A DNA stretch of 64,000 nucleotides, from positions 4,278,001 to 4,342,000 of the forward strand of contig NW_027488368.1 of NCBI RefSeq assembly GCF_051014445.1. Direction: 5' to 3'. The first letter of the stretch is position 1. Every line of letters starts with the position of its first letter. Below are positions 36,921 to 49,105 of the stretch, in pieces. The position numbers and the translations under genes are program-made. Origin of the DNA: Colletes latitarsis (Eukaryota; Arthropoda; Insecta; Hymenoptera; Colletidae). The notes beneath the pieces were generated by a model. That model was not told the DNA's origin. It saw nothing but the letters and a program-made list of their open reading frames with translations, and searched no databases.

Positions 36921-38232
36921 TTTTCTGGTTTGGATCACGTAGTAATGTGGAACCACACCGAAACAATCAATTAAACCTGGTCTTGATAAATATTATAGAG
37001 GATTACGCATGTTAGGTCTGGGTTAGGTCTAGGATTTGCCCTCATCAGGCTCATACTTTCGCATATTTCTCATACTTCATGGCTAGATCCTGGGCTGTTT
37101 CTGGATTGTATCACGTAGTAATGTGGTACCACGCTGAAGCAGTCAATTAAACCTGGTTTCAATCAATATTTTAGAGGATAACACATGTTAGGCCTAAGTT
37201 AGGTCTGGGATTTTCACTCATCAGACTCATACTTTCGCATTCTTCACATACTTGTTGAACGGATCCTGGGTTTTTTCTGGTTTGGATCACGTAGTAATGT
37301 GGTACCACGCTGAAACAGTCGATTAAACCTGGTTTCGATCAATATTTTAGAGGATAACGCAAGTTAAGTCTGGGATAGGTCTGGGATTTGACCACATCAG
37401 ACTCATACTTTCGCGTTTTTCACATACTTGTTGAACTGATCCTGGGTTTTTTCTGGTTTGGATCACGTAGTAATGTGGTACCACACTGAAACAGTCGATT
37501 AAACCTGGTTTCGATCAATATTTTAGAGGATAACGCAAGTTAAGTCTGGGATTGGTCTGGGATTTGACCTCATCAGACTCATACTTTCGCACACTTCACA
37601 TACTCGTTGAACAGATCCTGGGTTATTTTCTGGTTTGGATCACATAGTAATGTGGTATAACACTGAAACAGTCAATTAAACCTGTTTTCGATCAATATTT
37701 TAGAGAATAATTCATGTTAGGTCTAGGTTAGGTCTGGGATTTGCTCTCATCAGGCTCATTCATTCGCATATTTCTCATACTTGATGGCTAGATCCTGGGC
37801 TTTTTCTCGATTGCATCACGTAGTAATGAAGTACAACACTGAAACAGTCAATTAAACCTGGTTTCCATCAATATCTTAGAGGACAACGCAAGTTAGGTCT
37901 GGGGTAGGTCTGGGATTTGCCCTCATCAGGCTCATACTTTCGCACACTTCACATACTCGTTGAACAGATCCTGGGTTATTTTCTGGTTTGGATCACATAG
38001 TAATGTGGTACCACACTGAAGCAGTCGATTAAACCAGGTTTCGATCAATATTTTTGAGGATAACGCATGTTAGGTCTGGGTTAGGTCTAGGATTAGCCCT
38101 CGTCAGGCTCATACTTTCGCATATTTCTCATACTTCATGGCTAGATCCTGGGCTATTTCTGGTTTGGATCACGTAGTAATGTGGTACCACACTGAAACAG
38201 TCGATTAAACCTGGTTTCGATCAATATTTTAG

Positions 38233-39113
38233 AGGATAACGCAAGTTAGGTCTGGGATAGGTCTGGGATTTGACCTCATCAGACTCATACTTTCGCACAC
38301 TTCACATACTCGTTGAACAGATCCTGGGTTATTTTCTGGTTTGGATCACATTGTAATGTGGTACAACACTGAAACAGTCAATTAAACCTGTTTTCGATCA
38401 ATATTTTAGAGAATAATTCATGTTAGGTCTAGGTTAGGTCTGGGATTTGCTCTCATCAGGCTCATTCTTTCGCATATTTCTCATACTTGATGGCTAGATC
38501 CTGGGCTTTTTCTGGATTGCATCACGTAGTAATGAAGTACAACACTGAAACAGTCAATTAAACCTGGTTTCCATCAATATTTTAGAGGACAACGCATGTT
38601 AGGTCTAGGTTAGGCCTGGGATTTGCCCTCATCAGGGTCATACTGTCGCAGTTTTAACATACTTGTTGAACGGATCCTGGGTTTTTTCTGGTTTGGTTCA
38701 CGTAGTAATGTGGTACCTCACTGAAACATTCAATTAAACCTGGTCTTGATAAATATTTTAGAGGATAACGCATGTTAGGTTTGGGTTAGGTCTAGGATTT
38801 GCCCTCATCAGGCTCATACTTTCGCATATTTCTCATACTTCATGGCTAGATCCTGGGCTGTTTCTGGATTGTATCACGTAGTAACGTGGTACCACGCTGA
38901 AACAGTCGATTAAACCTGGTTTCGATCAATATTTTAGTGGATAACGCAAGTTAAGTCTGGGATAGGTCTGGGATTTGACCTCATCAGACTCATACTTTCG
39001 CGTTTTTCACATACTTGTTGAACAGATCCTGGGTTTTTTCTGGTTTGGATCACGTAGTAATGTGGTACCACACTGAGACATTCAATTAAACCTGGTCTTG
39101 ATAAATATTTTAG
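38233..39113. repeat. Pentameric higher-order repeat C-F-E-A-D, 881 bp
   Basis: Monomer starts are 38,233 (C), 38,410 (F), 38,586 (E), 38,762 (A) and 38,938 (D). It follows a B, D and C mixture (about 36,920-38,232) that shares variants with 44,800-45,700. Minor private changes include CACATTGTAATG in C and GTAACGTGG in A. Confidence 0.85.
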
Positions 39114-39239
39114 AGAATAATTCATGTTAGGTCTAGGTAAGGTCTGGGATTTGCCCTTATCAGGCTAATGCTTTCGCATATTTCTCATACTTGATGGCTA
39201 GATCCTGGGCTTTTTCTGGATTGGATCACGTAGTAATGT

Positions 39240-40876
39240 GGTACCACACTGAAACATTCAATTAAACCTGGTCTTGATGAATATTTTAGAGGATAACGCA
39301 TGTTAGGTTTGGGTTAGGTCTACGATTTGCCCTCATCAGGCTCATACTTTCGCATATTTCTCATACTTCATGGCTAGATCCTGGGCTGTTTCTGGAGTGT
39401 ATCACGTAGTAATGTGGTACCACGCTGAAACAGTCGATTAAACCTGGTTTCGATCAATATTTTAGTGGATAACGCAAGTTAGGTCTGGGATAGGTCTGGG
39501 ATTTGACCTCATCAGACTCATACTTTCGCGTTTTTCACATACTTGTTGAACAGATCCTGGCTTTTTTCTGGTTTGGATCACGTAGTAATGTGGTACCACA
39601 CTGAAACAGTCGATTAAACCTGGTTTCGATCAATATCTTAGAGGATAACGCAAGTTAGGTCTGGGATAGGTCTGGGATTTGACCTCATCAGACTCAAACT
39701 TTCGCACACTTCACATACTCGTTGAACAGATCCTGGGTTATTTTCTGGTTTGGATCACATAGTAATGTGGTACAACACTGAAACAGTCAATTAAACCTGT
39801 TTTCGATCAATATTTTAGAGAATAATTCATGTTAGGTCTAGGTTAGGTCTGGGATTTGCTCTCATCAGGCTCATTCTTTCGCATATTTCTCATACTTGAT
39901 GGCTAGATCCTGGGCTTTTACTGGATTGCATCACGTAGTAATGAAGTACAACACTGAAACAGTCAATTAAACCTGGTTTCCATCAATATTTTAGAGGACA
40001 ACGCATGTTAGGTCTAGGTTAGGCCTGGGATTTGCCCTCATCAGGGTCATACTGTCGCAGTTTTAACATACTTGTTGAACGGATCCTGGGTTTTTTCTGG
40101 TTTGGTTCACGTAGTAATGTGGTACCACACTGAAACATTTAATTAAACCTGGTCTTGATAAATATTTTAGAGGATAACGCATGTTAGGTTTGGGTTAGGT
40201 CTAGGATTTGCCCTCATCAGGCTCATACTTTCGCATATTTCTCATACTTCATGGCTAGATCCTGGGCTGTATCTGGATTGTATCACGTGGTAATGTGGTA
40301 CCACGCTGAAACAGTCGATTAAACCTGGTCTTGATAAATATTTTAGAGAATAATTCATGTTAGGTCTAGGTTTGGTCTGGGATTTGACCTCATCAGACTC
40401 ATACTTTCGCACACTTCACATACTCGTTGAACAGATCCTGGGTTATTTTCTGGTTTGGATCACATAGTAATGTGGTATAACACTGGAACAGTCAATTAAA
40501 CCTGTTTTCGATCAATATTTTAGAGAATAATTCATGTTAGGTCTAGGTTAGGTCTGGGATTTGCTCTCATCAGGCTCATTCTTTCGCATATTTCTCATAC
40601 TTGATGGCTAGATCCTGGGCTTTTTCTGGATTGCATCACGTAGTAATGAAGTACAACACTGAAACAGTCAATTAAACCTGGTTTCCATCAATATTTTAGA
40701 GGACAACGCATGTTAGGTCTAGGTTGGGCCTGGGATTTGCCCTCATCAGGGTCATACTGTTGCAGTTTTAACATACTTGTTGAACGGATCCTGGGTTTTT
40801 TCTGGTTTGGTTCACGTAGTAATGTGGTACCACACTGAAACATTCAATTAAACCTGGTCTTGATAAATATTTTAGA
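39240..40876. repeat. Block duplicated at 42,410-44,046 (offset 3,170-3,171 bp), first copy
   Basis: It contains A, D, C-F-E-A (39,642-40,346) and C-F-E (40,347-40,875). The second copy has the same order, with D at 42,637, C-F-E-A at 42,813-43,517 and C-F-E at 43,518-44,045. Shared rare variants include CTGGAGTGTATC, GACTCAAAC and GCTTTTACTGG. Homology stops at the monomer junction 40,876/44,046. Offset is 18 monomers. Confidence 0.83.
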
Positions 40877-41227
40877 GGATAACGCATGTTAGGTTTGGGT
40901 TAGGTCTAGGATTTGCCCTCATCAGGCTCATACTTTCGCATATTTCTCATACTTCATGGCTAGATCCTGGGCTGTTTCTGGATTGTATCACGTAGTAATG
41001 TGGTACCACGCTGCAACAGTCGATTAAACCTGGTTTATAACAATATTTTAGAGGATAACGCAAGTTAAGTCTGGGATAGGTCTGGGATTTGACCTCATCA
41101 GACTCATACTTTCGCGTTTTTCACATACTTGTTGAACAGATCCTGGGTTTTTTCTGGTTTGGATCACGTAGTAATGTGGTACCACACTGAAACATTCAAT
41201 TAAACCTGGTCTTGATAAATATTTTAG
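40347..41227. repeat. Pentameric higher-order repeat C-F-E-A-D, 881 bp
   Basis: Monomer starts are 40,347 (C), 40,524 (F), 40,700 (E), 40,876 (A) and 41,052 (D). It directly follows the tetramer C-F-E-A at 39,642-40,346, so the D monomer was lost (or not gained) in that preceding unit. It is the partner of the 35,061 pentamer at offset 5,286. Confidence 0.86.
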
Positions 41228-44200
41228 AAAATAATTCATGTTAGGTCTAGGTTAGGTCTAGGATTAGCCCTCGTCAGGCTCATACTTTCGCATATTTCTC
41301 ATACTTGATGGCTAGATCCTGGGCTTTTTCTGGATTGGATCACGTAGTAATGTGGGACCACACTGAAACAATCAATTAAACCTGGTTTCGATCAATATTT
41401 TAGAGGATAACGCATGCTAGGAATAGGTTAGGTCTAGGATTTGCCCTCATCAGGCTCATTCTTTCGCATATTTGTCAAACTTGATGGCTAGATCCTGGGC
41501 TTTTTCTGGATTGTATCACGTAGTAATGTGGTACCACGCTGAAACAGTCGATTAAACCTGGTTTCGATCAATATTTTAGAGGATAACGCATGTTAGGTCT
41601 GGATTAGGTCTAGGATTTGCCCTCATCAGGCTCATTCTTTCGCATATTTGTCAAACTTGATGGCTAGATCCTGGGCTTTTTCTGGATTGTATCACGTAGT
41701 AATGTGGTACCACGCTGAAACAGTCGATTAAACCTGGTTTCGATCAATATTTTAGAGGATAACGCAAGTTAAGTCTGGGATAGGTCTGGGATTTGACCAC
41801 ATCAGACTCATACTTTCGCGTTTTTCACATACTTGTTGAACAGATCCTGGGTTTTTTCTGGTTTGGATCACATAGTAATGTGGTACCACACTGAAACAGT
41901 CGATTAAACCTGGTTTCGATCAATATTTTTGAGGATAACGCATGTTAGGTCTGGGATAGGTCTGGGATTTGCCCTCATCAGACTCATACTTTCGCACACT
42001 TCACATACTCGTTGAACAGATCCTGGGTTATTTTCTGGTTTGGATGACATAGTAGTGTGGTACCACACTGAAACAGTCGATTAAACCAGGTTTCGATCAA
42101 TATTTTTGAGGATGACGCATGTTAGATCTAGGTTAGCCCTGGGATTTTCACTCATCAGACTCATACTTTCGCATTCTTCACATACTTGTTGAACTGATCC
42201 TGGGTTTTTTCTGGTTTGGATCACGTAGTAATGAGGTACCACACTGAAACAGTCGATTAAACCTGGTTTCGATCAATATTTTAGAGGATAACGCAAGTTA
42301 AGTCTGGGATAGGTCGGGGATTTGCCCTCATGAGACTCATACTTTCACACACTTCACATACTCGTTGAACAGATCCTGAGTTTTTTCTGGATTGGATCAC
42401 GTAGTAATGTGGTACCACACTGAAACATTCAATTAAACCTGGTCTTGATAAATATTTTAGAGGATAACGCATGTTAGGTTTGGGTTAGGTCTAGGATTTG
42501 CCCTCATCAGGCTCATACTTTCGCATATTTCTCATACTTCATGGCTAGATCCTGGGCTGTTTCTGGAGTGTATCACGTAGTAATGTGGTACCACGCTGAA
42601 ACAGTCGATTAAACCTGGTTTCGATCAATATTTTAGTGGATAACGCAAGTTAAGTCTGGGATAGGTCTGGGATTTGACCTCATCAGACTCATACTTTCGC
42701 GTTTTTCACATACTTGTTGAACAGATCCTGGCTTTTTTCTGGTTTGGATCACGTAGTAATGTGGTACCACACTGAAACAGTCGATTAAACCTGGTTTCGA
42801 TCAATATCTTAGAGGATAACGCAATTTAGGTCTGGGATAGGTCTGGGATTTGACCTCATCAGACTCAAACTTTCGCACACTTCACATACTCGTTGAACAG
42901 ATCCTGGGTTATTTTCTGGTTTGGATCACATAGTAATGTGGTACAACACTGAAACAGTCAATTAAACCTGTTTTCGATCAATATTTTAGAGAATAATTCA
43001 TGTTAGGTCTAGGTTAGGTCTGGGATTTGCTCTCATCAGGCTCATTCTTTCGCATATTTCTCATACTTGATGGCTAGATCCTGGGCTTTTACTGGATTGC
43101 ATCACGTAGTAATGAAGTACAACACTGAAACAGTCAATTAAACCTGGTTTCCATCAATATTTTAGAGGACAACGCATGTTAGGTCTAGGTTAGGCCTGGG
43201 ATTTGCCCTCATCAGGGTCATACTGTCGCAGTTTTAACATACTTGTTGAACGGATCCTGGGTTTTTTCTGGTTTGGTTCACGTAGTAATGTGGTACCACA
43301 CTGAAACATTCAATTAAACCTGGTCTTGATAAATATTTTAGAGGATATCGCATGTTAGGTTTGGGTTAGGTCTAGGATTTGCCCTCATCAGGCTCATACT
43401 TTCGCATATTTCTCATACTTCATGGCTAGATCCTGGGCTGTTTCTGGATTGTATCACGTGGTAATGTGGTACCACGCTGAAACAGTCGATTAAACCTGGT
43501 CTTGATAAATATTTTAGAGAATAATTCATGTTAGGTCTAGGTTTGGTCTGGGATTTGACCTCATCAGACTCATACTTTCGCACACTTCACATACTCGTTG
43601 AACAGATCCTGAGTTATTTTCTGGTTTGGATCACATAGTAATGTGGTATAACACTGGAACAGTCAATTAAACCTGTTTTCGATCAATATTTTAGAGAATA
43701 ATTCATGTTAGGTCTAGGTTAGGTCTGGGATTTGCTCTCATCAGGCTCATTCTTTCGCATATTTCTCATACTTGATGGCTAGATCCTGGGCTTTTTCTGG
43801 ATTGCATCACGTAGTAATGAAGTACAACACTGAAACAGTCAATTAAACCTGGTTTCCATCAATATTTTAGAGGACAACGCATGTTAGGTCTAGGTTGGGC
43901 CTGGGATTTGCCCTCATCAGGGTCATACTGTGCAGTTTTAACATACTTGTTGAACGGATCCTGGGTTTTTTCTGGTTTGGTTCACGTAGTAATGTGGTAC
44001 CACACTGAAACATTCAATTAAACCTGGTCTTGATAAATATTTTAGAAAATAATTCATGTTAGGTCTAGGTTAGGTCTAGGATTAGCCTTCGTCAGGCTCA
44101 TACTTTCGCATATTTCTCATACTTGATGGCTAGATCCTGGGCTTTTTCTGGATTGGATCACGTAGTAATGTGGGACCACACTGAAACAATCAATTAAACC

Positions 44201-44699
44201 TGGTTTCGATCAATATTTTAGAGGATAACGCATGCTAGGAATAGGTTAGGTCTAGGATTTGCCCTCATCAGGCTCATTCTTTCGCATATTTGTCAAACTT
44301 GATGGCTAGATCCTGGGCTTTTTCTGGATTGTATCACGTAGTAATGTGGTACCACGCTCAAACAGTCGATTAAACCTGGTTTCGATCAATATTTTAGAGG
44401 ATAACGCATGTTAGGTCTGGATTAGGTCTAGGATTTGCCCTCATCAGGCTCATTCTTTCGCATATTTGTCAAACTTGATGGCTAGATCCTGGGCTTTTTC
44501 TGGATTGTATCACGTAGTAATGTGGTACCACGCTGAAACAGTCGATTAAACCTGGTTTCGATCAATATTTTAGAGGATAACGCAAGTTAAGTCTGGGATA
44601 GGTCTGGGATTTGACCACATCAGACTCATACTTTCGCGTTTTTCACATACTTGTTGAACAGATCCTGGGTTTTTTCTGGTTTGGATCACATAGTAATGT
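41228..44699. repeat. Mosaic satellite block, including the second 3,170-bp-offset copy
   Basis: 41,460-42,383 is the second copy of 35,998-36,920. 42,410-44,046 is the second copy of 39,240-40,876. 44,046 to about 44,700 repeats 41,228-41,880 at offset 2,818, skipping the two monomers A and D that the first copy has at 40,876-41,227. The E monomer near 43,930 has a 1-bp deletion (CTGTGCAG). Confidence 0.8.
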
Positions 44700-47600
44700 G
44701 GTACCACACTGAAACAGTCGATTAAACCTGGTTTCGATCAATATTTTAGAGGATAACGCAAGTTAAGTCTGGGATAGGTCGGGGATTTGCCCTCATGAGA
44801 CTCATACTTTCACACACTTCACATACTCGTTGAACAGATCCTGAGTTTTTTCTGGTTTGGATCACGTAGTAATGTGGAACCACACCGAAACAATCAATTA
44901 AACCTGGTCTTGATAAATATTATAGAGGATAACGCATGTTAGGTCTGGGTTAGGTCTAGGATTTGCCCTCATCAGGCTCATACTTTCGCATATTTCTCAT
45001 ACTTCATGGCTAGATCCTGGGCTGTTTCTGGATTGTATCACGTAGTAATGTGGTACCACGCTGAAGCAGTCAATTAAACCTGGTTTCAATCAATATTTTA
45101 GAGGATAACACATGTTAGGCCTAGGTTAGGTCTGAGATTTTCACTCATCAGACTCATACTTTCGCATTCTTCACATACTTGTTGAACGGATCCTGGGTTT
45201 TTTCTGGTTTGGATCACGTAGTAATGTGGGACCACACTGAAACAGTTCATTAAACCTGGTTTCGCTCAATATTTTAGAGGATAACGCATGTTAGGTCTAG
45301 GTTAGGTCTGGGATTTGCTCTCATCAGGCTCATTCTTTCGCATATTTCTCATACTTGTTGAACAGATCATGGGTTTTTTCTGGTTTGGGTCACGTAGTAG
45401 TGTGATACCACACTGAAACAGTCGATTAAAGCTGGTTTCGATCAATATTTTAGAGGATAACGCATGTTAGGTCTAGGTTAGCCCTGGGATTTTCACTCAT
45501 CAGACTCATATTTTCGCATTCTTCACATACTTGTTGAACTGATCCTGGGTTTTTTCTGGTTTGGATCACGTAGTAATGTGGTACCACACTGAAACAGTCG
45601 ATTAAACCTGGTTTCGATCAATATTTTAGAGGATAACGCAAGTTAAGTCTGGGATTGGTCTGGGATTTGACCTCATCAGACTCATACTTTCGCACACTTC
45701 ACATACTCGTTGAACAGATCCTGGGTTATTTTCTGGTTTGGATCACATGGTAATGTGGTACCACACTGAAACAGTCGATTAAACCTGGTTTCGATCAATA
45801 TTTTTGAGGATAACGCATGTTAGGTCTAGATTAGGCCTGGGATTTTCACTCATCAGACTCATACTTTCGCATTCTTCACATACTTGTTGAACGGATCCTG
45901 GGTTTTTTCTGGTTTGGTTCACGTAGTAATGTGGTACCACACTGAAACATTCAATTAAACCTGGTCTTGATAAATATTTTAGAGGATAACGCATGTTAGG
46001 TTTGGGTTAGGTCTAGGATTTGCCCTCATCAGGCTCATACTTTCGCATATTTCTCATACTTCATGGCTAGATCCTGGGCTGTTTCTGGATTGTATCACGT
46101 AGTAATGTGGTACCACGCTGAAACAGTCGATTAAACCTGGTTTCGATCAATATTTTAGAGGATAACGCATGCTAGGTCTAGGTTAGGCCTGGGATTTTCA
46201 CTCATCAGACTCATACTTTCGCATTCTTCACATACTTGTTGAACGGATCCTGGGTTTTTTCTGGTTTGGATCACGTAGTAATGTGGGACCACACTGAAAC
46301 AGTCAATTAAACCTGGTTGCGATCAATATTTTAGAGAATAACGCATGTTAGGTCTAGGTTAGGTCTGGGATTTGCTCTCATCAGGCTCATACTTTCGCAC
46401 ACTTCACATACTCGTTTGGCAGATCCTGGGTTATTTTCTGGATTGGATCACGTAGTAATTTAAGTACTACACTGAAACAATCAATTAAACCTGGTTTCCA
46501 TCAATATCTTAGAGGACAACGCAAGTTAGGTCTGGGATAGGTCTGGGATTTGCCCTCATCAGGCTCATACTTTCCGCGTTTTTCACATACTTGTTGAACA
46601 GATCCTGGGTTATTTTCTGGTTTGGATCACATAGTAATGTGGTACCACACTGAAACAGTCGATTAAACCTGGTTTCGATCAATATTTTTGAGGATAACGC
46701 ATGTTAGGTCTAGGTTAGGCCTGGGATTTTCACTCATCAGACTCATACTTTCGCATTCTTCACATACTTGTTGAACTGATCCTGGGTTTTTTCTGGTTTG
46801 GATCACATAGTAATGTGGTACCACACTGAAACAGTCGATTAAACCTGGTTTCGATCAATATTTTTGAGGATGACGCATGTTATGTCTTGGTTAGGTCTGG
46901 GATTTTCACTCATCAGACTCATACTTTCGCATTCTTCACATACTTGTTGAACGGATCATGGGTTTTTTCTGGTTTGGATCACGTAGTAATGTGGGACCAC
47001 ACTGAAACAATCAATTAAACCTGGTCTTGATAAATATTTTAGAGGATAACGCATGTTAGGTCTGGGATAGGTCGGGGATTTGCCCTCATGAGACTCATAC
47101 TTTCACACACTTCACATACTCGTTGAACAGATCCTGGGTTTTTTCTGGTTTGGATCACGTAGTAATGTGGGACCACACTGAAACAGTTCATTAAACCTGG
47201 TTTCGCTCAATATTTTAGAGGATAACGCATGTTAGGTCTAGGTTAGGTCTGGGATTTGCTCTCATCAGGCTCATTCTTTCGCATATTTCTCATACTTGAT
47301 GGCTAGATCCTGGGCTTTTTCTGGATTGCATCACGTAGTAATGTAGTACCACACTGAAACAGTCAATGAAACCTGGTTTTCATCAATATTTTAGAGTACA
47401 ACGCAAGTTAGGTCTAGGTAAGGCCTGAGATTTTCACTGATCAGACTCATACTTTCGCATTCTTCACATACTTGTTGAACGGATCCTGGGTTTTTTCTGG
47501 ATTGCATCACGTAGTAATGAAGTACAACACTGAAACAGTCAATTAAACCAGGCTTCCATCAATATCTTAGAGGACAACGCAAGTTAGGTCTAGGTTATGT

Positions 47601-47800
47601 CTGGGATTTGCTCTCATCAGGCTCATACTTTCGCATTCTTCACATACTTGTTGAACGGATCCTGGGTTCTTACTGGTTTGGATCACGTAGTAATGTGGTA
47701 CCACACTGAAACATCCAATTAAACCTGGTCTTGATAAATATTTTAGAGGATAACGCATGTTAGGTCTGGGTTAGGTCTAGGATTTGCCCTCATCAGGCTC
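44700..47800. repeat. Most recent long duplication, first copy (second at 49,106-52,206)
   Basis: Matches 49,106-52,206 at a constant offset of 4,406 bp (25 monomers). I noticed differences only at 44,992, 45,247, 46,569 and 47,255. Both copies carry the same odd variants: a 1-bp insertion in CTTTCCGCG (46,571), TAATTTAAGTACTAC (46,456), CATACTCGTTTGGCAG and GGTTCTTACTGG. The left edge falls near 44,690, where the second copy has two extra monomers; left of that the offset becomes 4,053. Confidence 0.88.
46452..46470. repeat. Replacement hairpin GTAGTA / TACTAC in a monomer that lost the dyad
   Basis: GTAGTA (46,452-46,457), a 7-base spacer ATTTAAG, then TACTAC (46,465-46,470) form a perfect 6-bp inverted repeat at the place of the usual GTGGTACCAC palindrome. 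The same structure is at 50,858-50,876 in the duplicate. It includes one base more than the class F form GAAGTACAAC. Confidence 0.85.
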
Positions 47801-49105
47801 ATACTTTCGCATATTTCTCATACTTCATGGCTAGATCCTGGGCTGTTTCTGGATTGTATCACGTAGTAATGTGGTACCACGCTGCAACAGTCGATTAAAC
47901 CTGGTTTATAACAATATTTTAGAGGATAACGCAAGTTAAGTCTGGGATAGGTCTGGGATTTGACCTCATCAGACTCATACTTTCGCGTTTTTCACATACT
48001 TGTTGAACAGATCCTGGGTTTTTTCTGGTTTGGATCACGTAGTAATGTGGTACCACACTGAAACATTCAATTAAACCTGGTCTTGATAAATATTTTAGAA
48101 AATAATTCATGTTAGGTCTAGGTTAGGTCTAGGATTAGCCCTCGTCAGGCTCATACTTTCGCATATTTCTCATACTTGATGGCTAGATCCTGGGCTTTTT
48201 CTGGATTGGATCACGTAGTAATGTGGGACCACACTGAAACAATCAATTAAACCTGGTTTCGATCAATATTTTAGAGGATAACGCATGCTAGGAATAGGTT
48301 AGGTCTAGGATTTGCCCTCATCAGGCTCATTCTTTCGCATATTTGTCAAACTTGATGGCTAGATCCTGGGCTTTTTCTGGATTGTATCACGTAGTAATGT
48401 GGTACCACGCTGAAACAGTCGATTAAACCTGGTTTCGATCAATATTTTAGAGGATAAGGCATGTTAGGTCTGGATTAGGTCTAGGATTTGCCCTCATCAG
48501 GCTCATTCTTTCGCATATTTGTCAAACTTGATGGCTAGATCCTGGGCTTTTTCTGGATTGTATCACGTAGTAATGTGGTACCACGCTGAAACAGTCGATT
48601 AAACCTGGTTTCGATCAATATTTTAGAGGATAACGCAAGTTAAGTCTGGGATAGGTCTGGGATTTGACCACATCAGACTCATACTTTCGCGTTTTTCACA
48701 TACTTGTTGAACAGATCCTGGGTTTTTTCTGGTTTGGATCACATAGTAATGTGGTACCACACTGAAACAGTCGATTAAACCTGGTTTCGATCAATATTTT
48801 TGAGGATAACGCATGTTAGGTCTGGGATAGGTCTGGGATTTGCCCTCATCAGACTCATACTTTCGCACACTTCACATACTCGTTGAACAGATCCTGGGTT
48901 ATTTTCTGGTTTGGATCACATAGTAATGTGGTACCACACTGAAACAGTCGATTAAACCAGGTTTCGATCAATATTTTTGAGGATGACGCATGTTAGATCT
49001 AGGTTAGCCCTGGGATTTTCACTCATCAGACTCATACTTTCGCATTCTTCACATACTTGTTGAACTGATCCTGGGTTTTTTCTGGTTTGGATCACGTAGT
49101 AATGT
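47801..49105. repeat. Segment copied from the 41-44 kb group, between the two 4,406-bp copies
   Basis: It carries A, D (47,923), the AAAATAATTCATG monomer near 48,099, two TTTGTCAAACTTG monomers and a D-type with GACCACATC. From about 48,043 to 48,750 it matches 43,990-44,697 at offset 4,053. The D monomer equals those at 35,766 and 41,052 (offset 6,871 from the latter). Near 48,790-49,105 it has the two monomers (TTTTTGAGGATAACG and TTTTTGAGGATGACG starts) absent at 44,700 but present at 36,470 and 41,930. Confidence 0.78.
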
